A DNA stretch of 64,000 nucleotides, taken from assembly GCF_014078545.1 (NCBI RefSeq), contig NZ_MU078709.1:1-64000 (forward strand), written 5' to 3'. Below, one piece after another: positions 16,676-24,145 of the stretch. This DNA is from Nitrosopumilus sp. b1 (GTDB lineage Archaea; Thermoproteota; Nitrososphaeria; Nitrososphaerales; Nitrosopumilaceae). Under the pieces are notes generated by a model. It did not search any database. It was not told the origin of the DNA and saw only the letters and a program-made list of their open reading frames with translations. The translations under genes and the position numbers were made by a program. Within the stretch, counting starts at the first letter, position 1; each line of letters begins with the position of its first letter.

Positions 16676-16822
16676 TTATTTTGAAAAGTATTCGTTTAGT
16701 AAAAAATTAACAGTGTCGGAAAAGCTATACCAGTATTGTTCTTCTTGAACTTTTTTTGCTTGAATCTGTCGAATTTTTTCTTCCAAGGAGATATCAATTG
16801 AAAACGTAACTCTTTTTCTCAT
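16676..16822 (-). CDS. 48-residue ribbon-helix-helix DNA-binding protein
   Basis: Hand-read ORF of 49 codons. It begins MRKRVTFSIDISLEEKIRQI, a basic beta strand followed by helix 1, and ends SFSDTVNFLLNEYFSK as helix 2: the Arc/MetJ/CopG ribbon-helix-helix plan in its minimal length. RHH dimers bind palindromic DNA through the strand. The gene lies among the four TGGTACATTC palindromes, 43 bp from copy 3, and is the best local candidate for their binding protein. A TATA-like TTAAAT (about 16841-16848, reverse) lies about 24 nt upstream. Confidence 0.7.
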   Translation of the reverse strand: MRKRVTFSIDISLEEKIRQIQAKKVQEEQYWYSFSDTVNFLLNEYFSK

Positions 16823-16848
16823 GTAACATCATCCAATACGGGATTTAA

Positions 16849-16902
16849 TGGATGAGAAACAAATGACAACAATGAATAAGCGTGTTAGTAGTTTCTCATC
16901 CA
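16849..16902. promoter_or_regulatory. 12-bp perfect inverted repeat upstream of the RHH gene
   Basis: TGGATGAGAAAC (16849-16860) and GTTTCTCATCCA (16891-16902) are perfect inverted copies 30 bp apart. The left arm abuts the likely TATA element of the RHH gene (start 16822). Widely spaced arms could be two operator half-sites for a looped or paired dimer, such as autoregulation by RHH, or a leader hairpin if transcription begins at copy 4. A 6-bp pair, CTGAAC and GTTCAG, follows at 16910-16936. Confidence 0.5.
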
Positions 16903-16950
16903 CTATGATCTGAACAACTAGTAGTAGACGGTTCAGGATAAAAGACAAAT

Positions 16951-16973
16951 TGGTACATTCGAGAGTTGTACCA
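16951..16973. promoter_or_regulatory. Palindromic operator, copy 4 (one weak half)
   Basis: TGGTACATTC, GAG, AGTTGTACCA; the right half matches 7 of 10. On the left, CTTTTATCC (16936-16944 region, reverse) sits at the usual 6-bp distance and would drive a transcript into the RHH gene. On the right, TTGATAATC and CTTAATAC are possible TATA elements for a rightward transcript starting near 17017. Confidence 0.55.
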
Positions 16974-17016
16974 AGATTTTTGATAATCTTAATACAATGA
17001 ATACAAGAATTCCCTC

Positions 17017-17079
17017 ATGGAATTTCTGTACATAGTTGCACATCTTGTAGTGTTGTGTGGCGGAATGCATTTGCCATAA
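17017..17079 (+). CDS. Possible 20-residue hydrophobic peptide
   Basis: ATG ORF of 21 codons giving MEFLYIVAHLVVLCGGMHLP, a hydrophobic peptide of transmembrane length. Its start is 55 bp from the centre of palindrome copy 4, near the 46-52 bp seen for the other sites, with CTTAATAC about 25 nt upstream. There is no other evidence that it is translated; it may simply mark a leader for the gene at 17125. Confidence 0.25.
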   Translation: MEFLYIVAHLVVLCGGMHLP

Positions 17080-17124
17080 AATTTTTGGTAAAATGGTTTT
17101 ATTGTAATAGAACATGAAAAAACT

Positions 17125-17694
17125 ATGTTCAAAGTAGCACTCATTGTTGGCTCAGTCAGACGCGACAGAAACGGAATAAAGGTTGCCAAATGGATGGAGC
17201 AAAAACTAAAGGAACGAGGACATGAGGTTTTTTTCATAGATCCAATGGAATTGAATTTACCACTACTAGATAGGATGTACAAGGAGATGGATAACCCTCC
17301 TGAAAATTTAAAAAAATTAAGACAAATGATTGTAGATGCTGATGGCTATCTTCCAATTACTCCTGAGTACAATCATAGTACATCATCAGCTATGAAGAAT
17401 ACTTTGGATTACTTTTTAGAAGAATATTTCTTCAAGCCTTCTGCAATTGTGTCATATTCTGTTGGTGGCTTTGGAGGAGTAAATGCTGCAGCACACTTGA
17501 GGCAGATATTATCAGAGATGGGGACTCCTGCGATTTCCTCTACATATCCCATATCTAAGGTTCAAACAGTCTTTGATGATAATGGAAGGCTCCTTGATGA
17601 AAAGCACGACAAGCGAGTAAAACGATTCTTAGACGAGTTTGAGTGGTACATGGAAGCTATGAAGAAACAAAGAGAGAAAGGAACTCCATACTAA
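17125..17694 (+). CDS. NADPH-dependent FMN reductase family protein
   Basis: 189 residues, normal for the NAD(P)H-dependent FMN reductase/flavodoxin-like fold. Flavin phosphate loop GSVRRDRNGIKVAKW near 9-23; the isoalloxazine-contacting loop is ITPEYNHSTSSAMKNTLDYF near 78-97, with the classical PEYN motif; SVGGFGGVNAAAHLR near 112-126. Such enzymes reduce FMN, quinones or metal ions. Cytosolic. It may be influenced by palindrome copy 4, though that is 150 bp away. Confidence 0.9.
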   Translation: MFKVALIVGSVRRDRNGIKVAKWMEQKLKERGHEVFFIDPMELNLPLLDRMYKEMDNPPENLKKLRQMIVDADGYLPITPEYNHSTSSAMKNTLDYFLEEYFFKPSAIVSYSVGGFGGVNAAAHLRQILSEMGTPAISSTYPISKVQTVFDDNGRLLDEKHDKRVKRFLDEFEWYMEAMKKQREKGTPY

Positions 17695-17729
17695 ACAAAT
17701 TATAATAAATTCAAAAATCTAGTATAGTG

Positions 17730-18125
17730 ATGACTCAAAGTAAGCCCACTGCGATTGTGATTGATCCCTATCCTGATGCGGCAACACTATTATCAGAATT
17801 ATTAGAAATTGTAGGACTCGATGTTTTAGACGAAATTAAAAGTTATGACCAAGCATTATCATCATTTAGAAAACATTTACCTCAAATTGTATTCATGGAT
17901 GTTTCAACGACTGATCAAAATAGTATTTTTGCAATCGAGGGAATAAAAAAAATAGAACCGACATGCAAAATTGTAGCCCTAGTTGCAGATGCAAGTCATG
18001 AAACTATAGAGCTATTAGACACAGCCAAGCTAGATGCTGTTTTGATAAAACCATATACAGTAAATTCGGTATTACAAGTATTACGTCAAGAATTAAAGAT
18101 TAATGTTTCAAAATCAAAAAAATAA
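17730..18125 (+). CDS. Single-domain response regulator (CheY-like receiver)
   Basis: About 131 residues, one receiver domain and no output domain. Acidic pocket at D12 (VIDPYPD), phospho-acceptor D57 (IVFMDVS), and the conserved K107 (LIKPY). The usual Thr/Ser is replaced by A86 in LVADAS, which may alter dephosphorylation. GTG at 17727 directly precedes the ATG used here. It converges with the histidine kinase at 18133 and is probably its partner, or a link to another kinase; that pairing is inference. Confidence 0.88.
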   Translation: MTQSKPTAIVIDPYPDAATLLSELLEIVGLDVLDEIKSYDQALSSFRKHLPQIVFMDVSTTDQNSIFAIEGIKKIEPTCKIVALVADASHETIELLDTAKLDAVLIKPYTVNSVLQVLRQELKINVSKSKK

Positions 18126-18132
18126 ATAAAAA

Positions 18133-19512
18133 TTAATTTGTAATTTTCTTTGGAAGTATGATAGTGAATTTAGCTCCTTTTGAAGAAAGATTTTCAGCTT
18201 TAATTGTTCCTCCATGTTGCTCTACAATTGTTTTACAACTTACCAAACCTAATCCAGTTCCAGATGATTTTGTAGTAAAGAGTGGATCAAATATGCTATC
18301 AATAGATTCGGAGGGAATTCCAGGTCCAGTGTCAGATATCTGCAGTACAATGTTATCATTATCTTCAGATGCATCAATGATTATGCTTCCCTGAGTGACA
18401 TCCATTGCGTCGATTGCATTAGAAAATAAATTTTGAAATACCACGAGCATTTGGGTTGGATCACAAAATATGGTTAATGTTTTTGTTGGAAGAATAATTT
18501 TTATGTTTTCTGGGATTTTTAGATTCTCTTGGGATTTTTTTAGTAATTCCAAAAGATCAGTTGATGTAATTTGCGGAGGCCTTGTTCTGACAAAATCAAG
18601 AACATCTTTTATGATGTAGTTCATCTCTTCTGTTGCATTTTTTATCATAGGGAGGTATTTTTTCAGCGTAGGGCTGGAATTTTCATTTTCATGCTTCTGG
18701 ATGATAAATATTGCATTGTTAATCACACTTAGAGGATTTCTAAGATCATGAGAAATTCTTCCTGCAAGCTCTCCTATTGAAGATAATCTTTCTGATTTGA
18801 TTATATTATCTCGTGATTTTTTTAACTTGGAGACCATTATTTCAAGATCTTGTGAAAGCTGTCTTAGTTCTTCTGGTTCTGTAATATCAATATTGGATGA
18901 AAGTTTGTCTTCAGCAATTTCGTGTGTAACATGTTGTAATTTTTTAATTGGTTTTCTAATAGATAATGACATCAAAAATGCCACAATTAACGAAATACTT
19001 GTAACAATAACAAGTACGATTGACATAGTCAAGAATGACGACTCGATGATTGGTTGTACTTTGGATAGTGAGTAATCTAATTGAATAATTCCAATTTTTT
19101 CAGTTATAACTATAGGAGAAGATACTCTAATGTGTGTATCAGTGTGTAGGATTACAATTTCATTTGATACAATTGCATTTTGGATGAAGGGATCATCAAG
19201 TATTTCTCCATAATTAGGATTCTTTGATGTTCCATCTGAGAGAATTTTACCATCTGCAGACATCACATAGATGTTATCTACAGGGTATGTTTCTTTCCAT
19301 TTTTTGAGATGTTCATCAATTACATCAATGTCTAAAAAATACACAAAGTTAGCAAGATCTTCTGAAGCAAAGTCTGCAAGGGCAACGGCATCCTGTTTAC
19401 TTGATTCAATTAGTTTGTCTGTAACAATATATGAAAAGGCGATAGGATAAACTATCATTATCACTGCTATTGGAACCATCACAAGGAGAATTAATTGAGT
19501 TGAAAACTTCAT
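18133..19512 (-). CDS. Membrane sensor histidine kinase
   Basis: 459 residues. TM1 about 7-28; extracytoplasmic Cache-like sensor about 30-160 (YVMSADGKILSD); TM2 about 163-188; HAMP about 190-240; dimerization/phosphoacceptor helix with ISHDLRNPLSVI; HATPase with N box QNLFSNAIDAM, G1 DTGPGI, F box FDPLFTTK and G2 GTGLGL, so it looks catalytically complete. It lies 6 bp downstream of the PhnD-like binding protein gene, in one operon, so the ligand is probably presented by that protein. The receiver at 17730 is the obvious phosphate acceptor. Confidence 0.93.
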   Translation of the reverse strand: MKFSTQLILLVMVPIAVIMIVYPIAFSYIVTDKLIESSKQDAVALADFASEDLANFVYFLDIDVIDEHLKKWKETYPVDNIYVMSADGKILSDGTSKNPNYGEILDDPFIQNAIVSNEIVILHTDTHIRVSSPIVITEKIGIIQLDYSLSKVQPIIESSFLTMSIVLVIVTSISLIVAFLMSLSIRKPIKKLQHVTHEIAEDKLSSNIDITEPEELRQLSQDLEIMVSKLKKSRDNIIKSERLSSIGELAGRISHDLRNPLSVINNAIFIIQKHENENSSPTLKKYLPMIKNATEEMNYIIKDVLDFVRTRPPQITSTDLLELLKKSQENLKIPENIKIILPTKTLTIFCDPTQMLVVFQNLFSNAIDAMDVTQGSIIIDASEDNDNIVLQISDTGPGIPSESIDSIFDPLFTTKSSGTGLGLVSCKTIVEQHGGTIKAENLSSKGAKFTIILPKKITN

Positions 19513-19518
19513 TACTTA

Positions 19519-20445
19519 TCATTGAATTATTTTGTATAATTCCCTCATCTGTTCCGTAAATTTTTCTGTGTTTTCTAGTTCAGAATATTTTTTTGTTTCT
19601 TTAAAATCCTCTAGAATTTTTTTTCCTTCACTGTCTTGGTTCATCTCTAGTAAAATAGACCTAATTTTTGATACAGTATCTGAGTTTAATTCTGATCTAT
19701 GAGAGACTATGTATCTTGGTACATCTATTGTTTTTTCAACGATTACAAGTTGTGACTTAATTCCTTCAGGAAAATCTTCAAAATCAATATTACTTGTCAC
19801 CCCAATGTCAGCCTTGCCATCTATGACTAGATTGGGTGTATTTTCATCATCATAACTAAAGACAAATCTCAGTGAATTTGCATCATCACCAAGGGATAAT
19901 CCATTTTGAGATAAATGGGAGACTGGCAAAAGATATCCAGTAGTAGAATCGGGTGATTGAAAAGCGATGGTTTTTCCTCCAAAGTCATCTAGTGAATCAA
20001 TCATTGAAGTAGATTTGACAAAGAATACGCTGTGGTAATTCTCAACGTTTTCTTTCCAACTAATTAAGAATGGAACAGAGCCACTATTTTCAGATATGGA
20101 ATATGTTATCAATGGACTATCATAGAACAAATCAATCTCCTGTTGCTTTAGGAGAATTTCCATCTCCATTGGAGTTTTGGTGATTATTACCTTTCCATGG
20201 TATTTTGTAGTGTAATCAGAAAGATTTTTCGCCAAATAATCTGCACTCGGTTGGAATCTTTCTATCATTTTTTGTGCATCTCGGTGCACCGTACCAATTC
20301 TTAGTGGGATAGAATCTTCACTAACTTCTACAACAGTATTCTTTGGAGAGATCGTCTCAATGTCAGATGTGTCTAAAAACGAAATAGTTCCTAAAATAGC
20401 AAGAGACGGTACGATTACTATTACAAGAATTTTCCAATATTCCAA
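19519..20445 (-). CDS. Membrane-anchored PhnD-like substrate-binding protein
   Basis: 308 residues. N-terminal hydrophobic anchor (ILVIVIVPSLAILGTISFLD), then a two-lobe phosphate/phosphonate-binding fold: PLRIGTVHRDAQKMIERFQP near 47-66, EMEILLKQQEIDLFYDSP near 103-120, FGGKTIAFQSPDSTTGYLLP near 154-173, and KADIGVTSN near 215. No ABC permease or ATPase gene is near; instead the next gene is a histidine kinase 6 bp away, so this is more likely a ligand-binding subunit of a sensor than a transporter component. The ligand is not known. Confidence 0.85.
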   Translation of the reverse strand: MEYWKILVIVIVPSLAILGTISFLDTSDIETISPKNTVVEVSEDSIPLRIGTVHRDAQKMIERFQPSADYLAKNLSDYTTKYHGKVIITKTPMEMEILLKQQEIDLFYDSPLITYSISENSGSVPFLISWKENVENYHSVFFVKSTSMIDSLDDFGGKTIAFQSPDSTTGYLLPVSHLSQNGLSLGDDANSLRFVFSYDDENTPNLVIDGKADIGVTSNIDFEDFPEGIKSQLVIVEKTIDVPRYIVSHRSELNSDTVSKIRSILLEMNQDSEGKKILEDFKETKKYSELENTEKFTEQMRELYKIIQ

Positions 20446-20543
20446 CTATTTTAAAATGGTGTAATCCTAAATAAAATCAGTTCAATGTTCTTGGTTTGAT
20501 CATTTACTTGAATCTTTTTAAGACGAGTCAACATAGTGAATTC

Positions 20544-21059
20544 ATGGAACTAAAATCAGAAGAATCAGTCGTATCTTATCTAAAGACGTTGCCTGATGAT
20601 ACAATAATCAGGTATTATCTTGATGTGGAATATTCTCCATTTCCAGTGTTGATTCTCAGGGAATATCAAAGAAGATTCAAAGAAAAATCCAAAAATGAGA
20701 TCTTACAGAAATTAAAAGTTCAAGCAAATCTTGCAAGAAAGAAAACGAAGGAATTAGGATTTTTGGCAAAAAAGAAAACGGGAATTGATGAGATTTCAAA
20801 ACAAAAATCTCAAGAAATGATAAAGCAGGCTACTAACAAAGGATACAAAGTGAGTGATTCCCTACTCAAGAAAGGAGCACAGTTTAGTGTAAAGATAAGA
20901 AAAGATGTTTCAAAAGGAGTCAAAAAGACAAAATCTATCAAAACATCTTCAAAGGATCAACTTATCCTGTTAGAGAAGCTTGGAAAGCTGCGAAAAGAAG
21001 GAATTATTACCGAGAAAGAATTTCGTGAAAAGAAGAAAAAGATACTGAGTAAAATTTAG
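20544..21059 (+). CDS. Lys-rich protein with C-terminal SHOCT domain
   Basis: About 171 residues from ATG 20544, chosen over an upstream in-frame start because CTTTTTAAGA (20512-20521) lies about 27 nt before it, as for leaderless archaeal genes. The N-terminal 45 residues are mixed; about 45-125 form a long basic, probably coiled region (ARKKTKELGFLAKKKTG); residues about 138-171 (LILLEKLGKLRKEGIITEKE, FREKKKKIL) are a SHOCT oligomerization domain. No enzyme motif seen. A role in nucleic-acid or membrane-surface binding is only suggested by charge. Confidence 0.8.
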   Translation: MELKSEESVVSYLKTLPDDTIIRYYLDVEYSPFPVLILREYQRRFKEKSKNEILQKLKVQANLARKKTKELGFLAKKKTGIDEISKQKSQEMIKQATNKGYKVSDSLLKKGAQFSVKIRKDVSKGVKKTKSIKTSSKDQLILLEKLGKLRKEGIITEKEFREKKKKILSKI

Positions 21060-21068
21060 TTTGTAAAA

Positions 21069-21200
21069 TTACGGAAGTTCTTCCTCTAGATCACAGCATG
21101 CTTTGTGGACCCAATTACCTTTAGAATTTTTTAAAATTTCCTTGCCGACTTTGATTGCTTCGCCACATTCAACACATTTTCCATTAAATCTTGCTTTCAT
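21069..21200 (-). CDS. 43-residue CxxC zinc microprotein
   Basis: Hand-read ORF beginning MKARFNGKCVECGEAIKVGK. CVEC (9-12) and WVHKACC (30-36) give a plausible Cys/Cys/His/Cys zinc site, with EILKNSKGNWVHKAC resembling the small PARP/ZPR-like treble clefs seen in many archaeal microproteins. It converges with the gene ending at 21059. Function unknown. Confidence 0.65.
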   Translation of the reverse strand: MKARFNGKCVECGEAIKVGKEILKNSKGNWVHKACCDLEEELP

Positions 21201-21257
21201 TTCACGCTAATGATTTATTCATCAAATTAACGTGTTGCTATGTGAAATGGATCAAAA

Positions 21258-21338
21258 TTAGAGAGTTTGCGGATACACAAATTTTACATAGACGTTTCCA
21301 TTTCTATGGATCCAGATAGATTTTCTGCTTCTACGCAT
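21258..21338 (-). CDS. Possible 26-residue basic peptide
   Basis: ORF MRRSRKSIWIHRNGNVYVKF plus six more residues, starting 1 bp after the stop of the 54-residue ORF at 21340-21504. The tight packing suggests one transcript. The N terminus is very basic. Evidence for translation is only the packing and the clean ORF. Confidence 0.35.
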   Translation of the reverse strand: MRRSRKSIWIHRNGNVYVKFVYPQTL

Positions 21339-21339
21339 A

Positions 21340-21504
21340 CTAGTCACTCCAATCATCTAGCATTATCCATGATAATCCTTGCAGGTCTTGCCAGGTAACG
21401 TTTGAGGGTAGAGAAAGTTTTGTGCCTTCTTGAGCTGGTGTTCTTTCAACCAGTGTTTTTGTTGGCTCAGGTTGCCAATTTTTGTGAATCTGTACTAATG
21501 ACAT
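21340..21504 (-). CDS. Hypothetical 54-residue protein
   Basis: ORF beginning MSLVQIHKNWQPEPTKTLVE and ending SWIMLDDWSD; it has four Trp, no Cys, and no membrane segment. It lies in an otherwise empty 420-bp stretch between 21200 and 21622 and is followed immediately by the 26-residue ORF. I do not recognise it. Confidence 0.45.
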   Translation of the reverse strand: MSLVQIHKNWQPEPTKTLVERTPAQEGTKLSLPSNVTWQDLQGLSWIMLDDWSD

Positions 21505-21621
21505 AAAGTACCTTATTCAAAATATTATATGGAAATAGCTCTGCTGTTGTGGTATGCCTCAAATCTGATCGCTATACCCTAGGCTTTAATTTACAGCAGA
21601 TTCTCTTTTTTCTGAACTAAA

Positions 21622-22239
21622 TTGGATGATAAAAACAAGCTACCAAGTTGGGACACTTACTACAAAGAAAATGAGGTAAAAAAGATGCCATGGTATGAGG
21701 AAAGTCTTGATGCAGACTTGGCAGAAGAGATTAAAAATCAAAGACTCAGTAGAGGAAGGTTTTTGGATCTAGGAACGGGACCAGGCACCCAAGCAGCACA
21801 GCTAGCAAAGTTAGGCTTTGATGTAGTTGGTACAGACATTTCAGAGAATGCCATTAACAAAGCAAAAGAGACATCAAAAGATGCAAAATTTTTTGTAGAT
21901 GACTTTTTGCATTCTAGATTACCAGATCATTCATTTGATTATGTACTAGACAGAGGATGCTATCACGTCTTTGATCAGTTACAAAGACGTGATTACATGA
22001 GAGAAATCAGAAGAATAATGCGCGACGGTGCAATATTATTTCTCAAAGTAATGAGCAAAGAGGAAAAAGATCTTCCACAAGACGAAGGACCGTATAGATT
22101 TTCAAAAAATGACATCATCAATGCGTTTGAAAACGGATTTGAGATAAACAGCATAAAACCAACAGTTTACTATGGTACACTTGATCCTCTGCCAAAATCA
22201 TTATTTGTAGTAATGACAAAGAGGGCCACTTTTCTTTAG
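21622..22239 (+). CDS. Class I SAM-dependent methyltransferase
   Basis: 205 residues, TTG start (an in-frame TGA three codons upstream excludes a longer form; the next ATG is codon 21). Motif I FLDLGTGPGTQAAQLAKLGF about 46-65, VVGTDIS for the acidic SAM ribose contact, and DYVLDRGCYHVFDQL about 112-126, which resembles thiopurine- or tellurite-type small-molecule methyltransferases (YxxRGCYH). Cytosolic. The substrate cannot be deduced. Confidence 0.88.
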   Translation: MDDKNKLPSWDTYYKENEVKKMPWYEESLDADLAEEIKNQRLSRGRFLDLGTGPGTQAAQLAKLGFDVVGTDISENAINKAKETSKDAKFFVDDFLHSRLPDHSFDYVLDRGCYHVFDQLQRRDYMREIRRIMRDGAILFLKVMSKEEKDLPQDEGPYRFSKNDIINAFENGFEINSIKPTVYYGTLDPLPKSLFVVMTKRATFL

Positions 22240-22241
22240 GA

Positions 22242-22340
22242 TTATTTTTTGAATAATATATACAAACGTGTTCCAATAAAGATTCCAACGGCTGATGCAA
22301 TAACTATTGGAACGATATATTGACCAAGGTTATCAATCAT
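22242..22340 (-). CDS. 32-residue single-helix membrane protein
   Basis: MIDNLGQYIVPIVIASAVGI and a short C-terminal basic end: one transmembrane helix. I choose this start because AGGTGAT, a near-perfect Shine-Dalgarno, lies 4 nt upstream and the preceding gene ends 5 bp before it. A longer reading from 22445 would overlap the zinc-ribbon gene by 100 bp. The two small proteins form an operon. Confidence 0.6.
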   Translation of the reverse strand: MIDNLGQYIVPIVIASAVGIFIGTRLYILFKK

Positions 22341-22344
22341 GGAA

Positions 22345-22527
22345 TCACCTTGTTTTTCTTTGAGATTCGCCACATCTTGGGCACGACATTCCGTTTGTAG
22401 GATAGCCGCAACGTCTACATCCTGCGTTAATGCTAAATCGCTCATATTTTCCTGATTTGAAAATTTTACGTAAGAGTATAATTCCTATTAGAATTCCCAT
22501 TGCAATTCCAATCCATATCAATACCAT
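22345..22527 (-). CDS. 60-residue membrane-anchored zinc-ribbon protein
   Basis: One N-terminal transmembrane helix (LIWIGIAMGILIGIILL), a short basic linker, and a C-terminal ribbon CRRCGYPTNGMSCPRCGESQ with two CxxC pairs. It is followed 5 bp later by a 32-residue membrane peptide with its own SD. Possibly part of a small membrane assembly; function unknown. Confidence 0.6.
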   Translation of the reverse strand: MVLIWIGIAMGILIGIILLRKIFKSGKYERFSINAGCRRCGYPTNGMSCPRCGESQRKTR

Positions 22528-22568
22528 ACAATACTATAGGTCATCATAGGTAAAAAACTAATCAATTG

Positions 22569-23957
22569 TCAGATGCTTCTTTGTACCAGTTTGCCATAAC
22601 CGGGTTTACCAACAACTTGGAAATCTTCTGCAATAATCTCTCCACGAACAATCGTTTTCACAGGCCATCCCTTTAGATTCCATCCATCATAAACCAAATA
22701 ATCAGAGAATCCACCAAATAGTTCAGTTGTAACTTTTTTCTCTTTTTTGAGATCTATCATGGTAATGTCTGCATCAGAGTTTTTCTCAAGAGATCCTTTT
22801 TGCGGATACATTCCAAAAATTTTTGCAGCATTGTTACTAGTTAGCTTTACTAGTTGTTGGAGGTTAATTCTATCTTTGTTGACTCCTTCACTAAGCAGAA
22901 TAGGCAGTACAGTTCCAATCCCTGGAAAGCCTGCAAGTGCACCCCAGACATCAGAGCCGCCAAGTTTTAGCTTTAGTTGGTTAGCTACATGATCAGTCCC
23001 TACAGTATCCACTTCGTTTTGTTTGATGGCACCCCAAACATGCTCAACATCAGATGATGATCTAATTGGCGGCATGACCTTTGCAAGGTATCCCTTTTGT
23101 TTATCGTGTGATAGTGTAAGATAGTGGGGGCATGTCTCGACAAAAATTTTTGTTCCGTTTTTTCGCTCTATGCGAATCTGCTTAAGGGCTTTTGAGGAAC
23201 CAATATGAACAAAGTAAATGGTACAGTTGTACTGTCTTGCAAATTCTGAAACAGTCTTGATTGCTTTTGCTTCATAGTCAGGTGAGCGGCTCTCAGACCA
23301 GGCACCTAAACCATCCTGCTTCTTTTCTTTTGCAGTTTTGATTCCACACGCACATGATTCATAGTCTTCTGCATGAACCAAAACTGGGCATTTTAGCTGA
23401 GCAGCCTTTTGGACAACTTTTCTTACAATTTCAGAGTTTACTTCAACTCTGGCATCATGGAGTCGTGTAGAGCCTGGAGCCATGTCCATGTATACATGTC
23501 CCACATCACCTCCAAGATTCATGTAAAGCTTGAATGATGTGACTCCTTTTTGGGTGCAAAACTCCATCTCGTTGATTTGTGAATCATTGAAGATTGAAGC
23601 ATGAATTGTATAATCAACATAGTGTACTCTAGAGCTTGCATCAAGCTGTACTGGCAGGGATTTTTTGTAGGAGTCACCCAGTCTGAGCATTCTCATCATT
23701 GTTGTAATGCCACCTATTGCTGCTGCATGGGATTCTGTAATGCCTGCCTCATCTATTGGGGAATATACTCCATAGTGAACATGTGTGTCAATTGGTCCTG
23801 GAATTGAGACTAGACCATTTCCGTTAATTTTGTGATCAGAGCTTGGCGTGTCATTTGTAATTTGCACAATTTTGCCCTCATCAATTACAATGTTTTTTTG
23901 AACCATTCCTTGCGGCAATATTACATGCGAATCAGTAATCACTAGATCATATGTCAT
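22569..23957 (-). CDS. Cyclic amidohydrolase (dihydroorotase/hydantoinase type)
   Basis: 462 residues. Metal-binding residues of the cyclic amidohydrolase superfamily are all visible: DTHVHYG (HxH) near 58-64, FKLYMN with the carboxylated Lys near 148, PVLVHAEDYE, IYFVHIGSSKAL and VGTDHVANQ (Asp). The length suits dihydroorotase, dihydropyrimidinase or allantoinase, which motifs alone do not separate. No other pyrimidine genes are nearby. Cytosolic, probably binuclear zinc. Confidence 0.88.
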   Translation of the reverse strand: MTYDLVITDSHVILPQGMVQKNIVIDEGKIVQITNDTPSSDHKINGNGLVSIPGPIDTHVHYGVYSPIDEAGITESHAAAIGGITTMMRMLRLGDSYKKSLPVQLDASSRVHYVDYTIHASIFNDSQINEMEFCTQKGVTSFKLYMNLGGDVGHVYMDMAPGSTRLHDARVEVNSEIVRKVVQKAAQLKCPVLVHAEDYESCACGIKTAKEKKQDGLGAWSESRSPDYEAKAIKTVSEFARQYNCTIYFVHIGSSKALKQIRIERKNGTKIFVETCPHYLTLSHDKQKGYLAKVMPPIRSSSDVEHVWGAIKQNEVDTVGTDHVANQLKLKLGGSDVWGALAGFPGIGTVLPILLSEGVNKDRINLQQLVKLTSNNAAKIFGMYPQKGSLEKNSDADITMIDLKKEKKVTTELFGGFSDYLVYDGWNLKGWPVKTIVRGEIIAEDFQVVGKPGYGKLVQRSI

Positions 23958-24029
23958 GTCTGTTAGTTTTTCTTAGGATATTTTAGTTTGAGTAAATGAA
24001 TAAAAGCAGATCAGAAATCTGTATCTAGA

Positions 24030-24104
24030 GGGCCGGTGGTTTAGGGGTATAATGCCGCGTTCGCAACGCGGATGTCGAGGGTTCAATTCCCTCCCGGTCC
24101 ACCA
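24030..24104 (+). tRNA. tRNA-Ala (CGC)
   Basis: Cloverleaf with 7-bp acceptor GGGCCGG and CCGGTCC, including the G3:U70 pair that is the alanine identity element; anticodon stem CCGCG/CGCGG, loop TTCGCAA, anticodon CGC at 24062-24064; T-arm GAGGG-TTCAATT-CCCTC; encoded CCA at 24102-24104. No intron. Confidence 0.97.
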
Positions 24105-24145
24105 AACTAGAAACTATTATACATAATTCATTATTACTGCTCTCC

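Noticed and set aside
22242-22445. 67-residue reading of the small membrane gene
   Set aside because: It overlaps the zinc-ribbon gene by 100 bp, whereas the start at 22340 has a clear Shine-Dalgarno.
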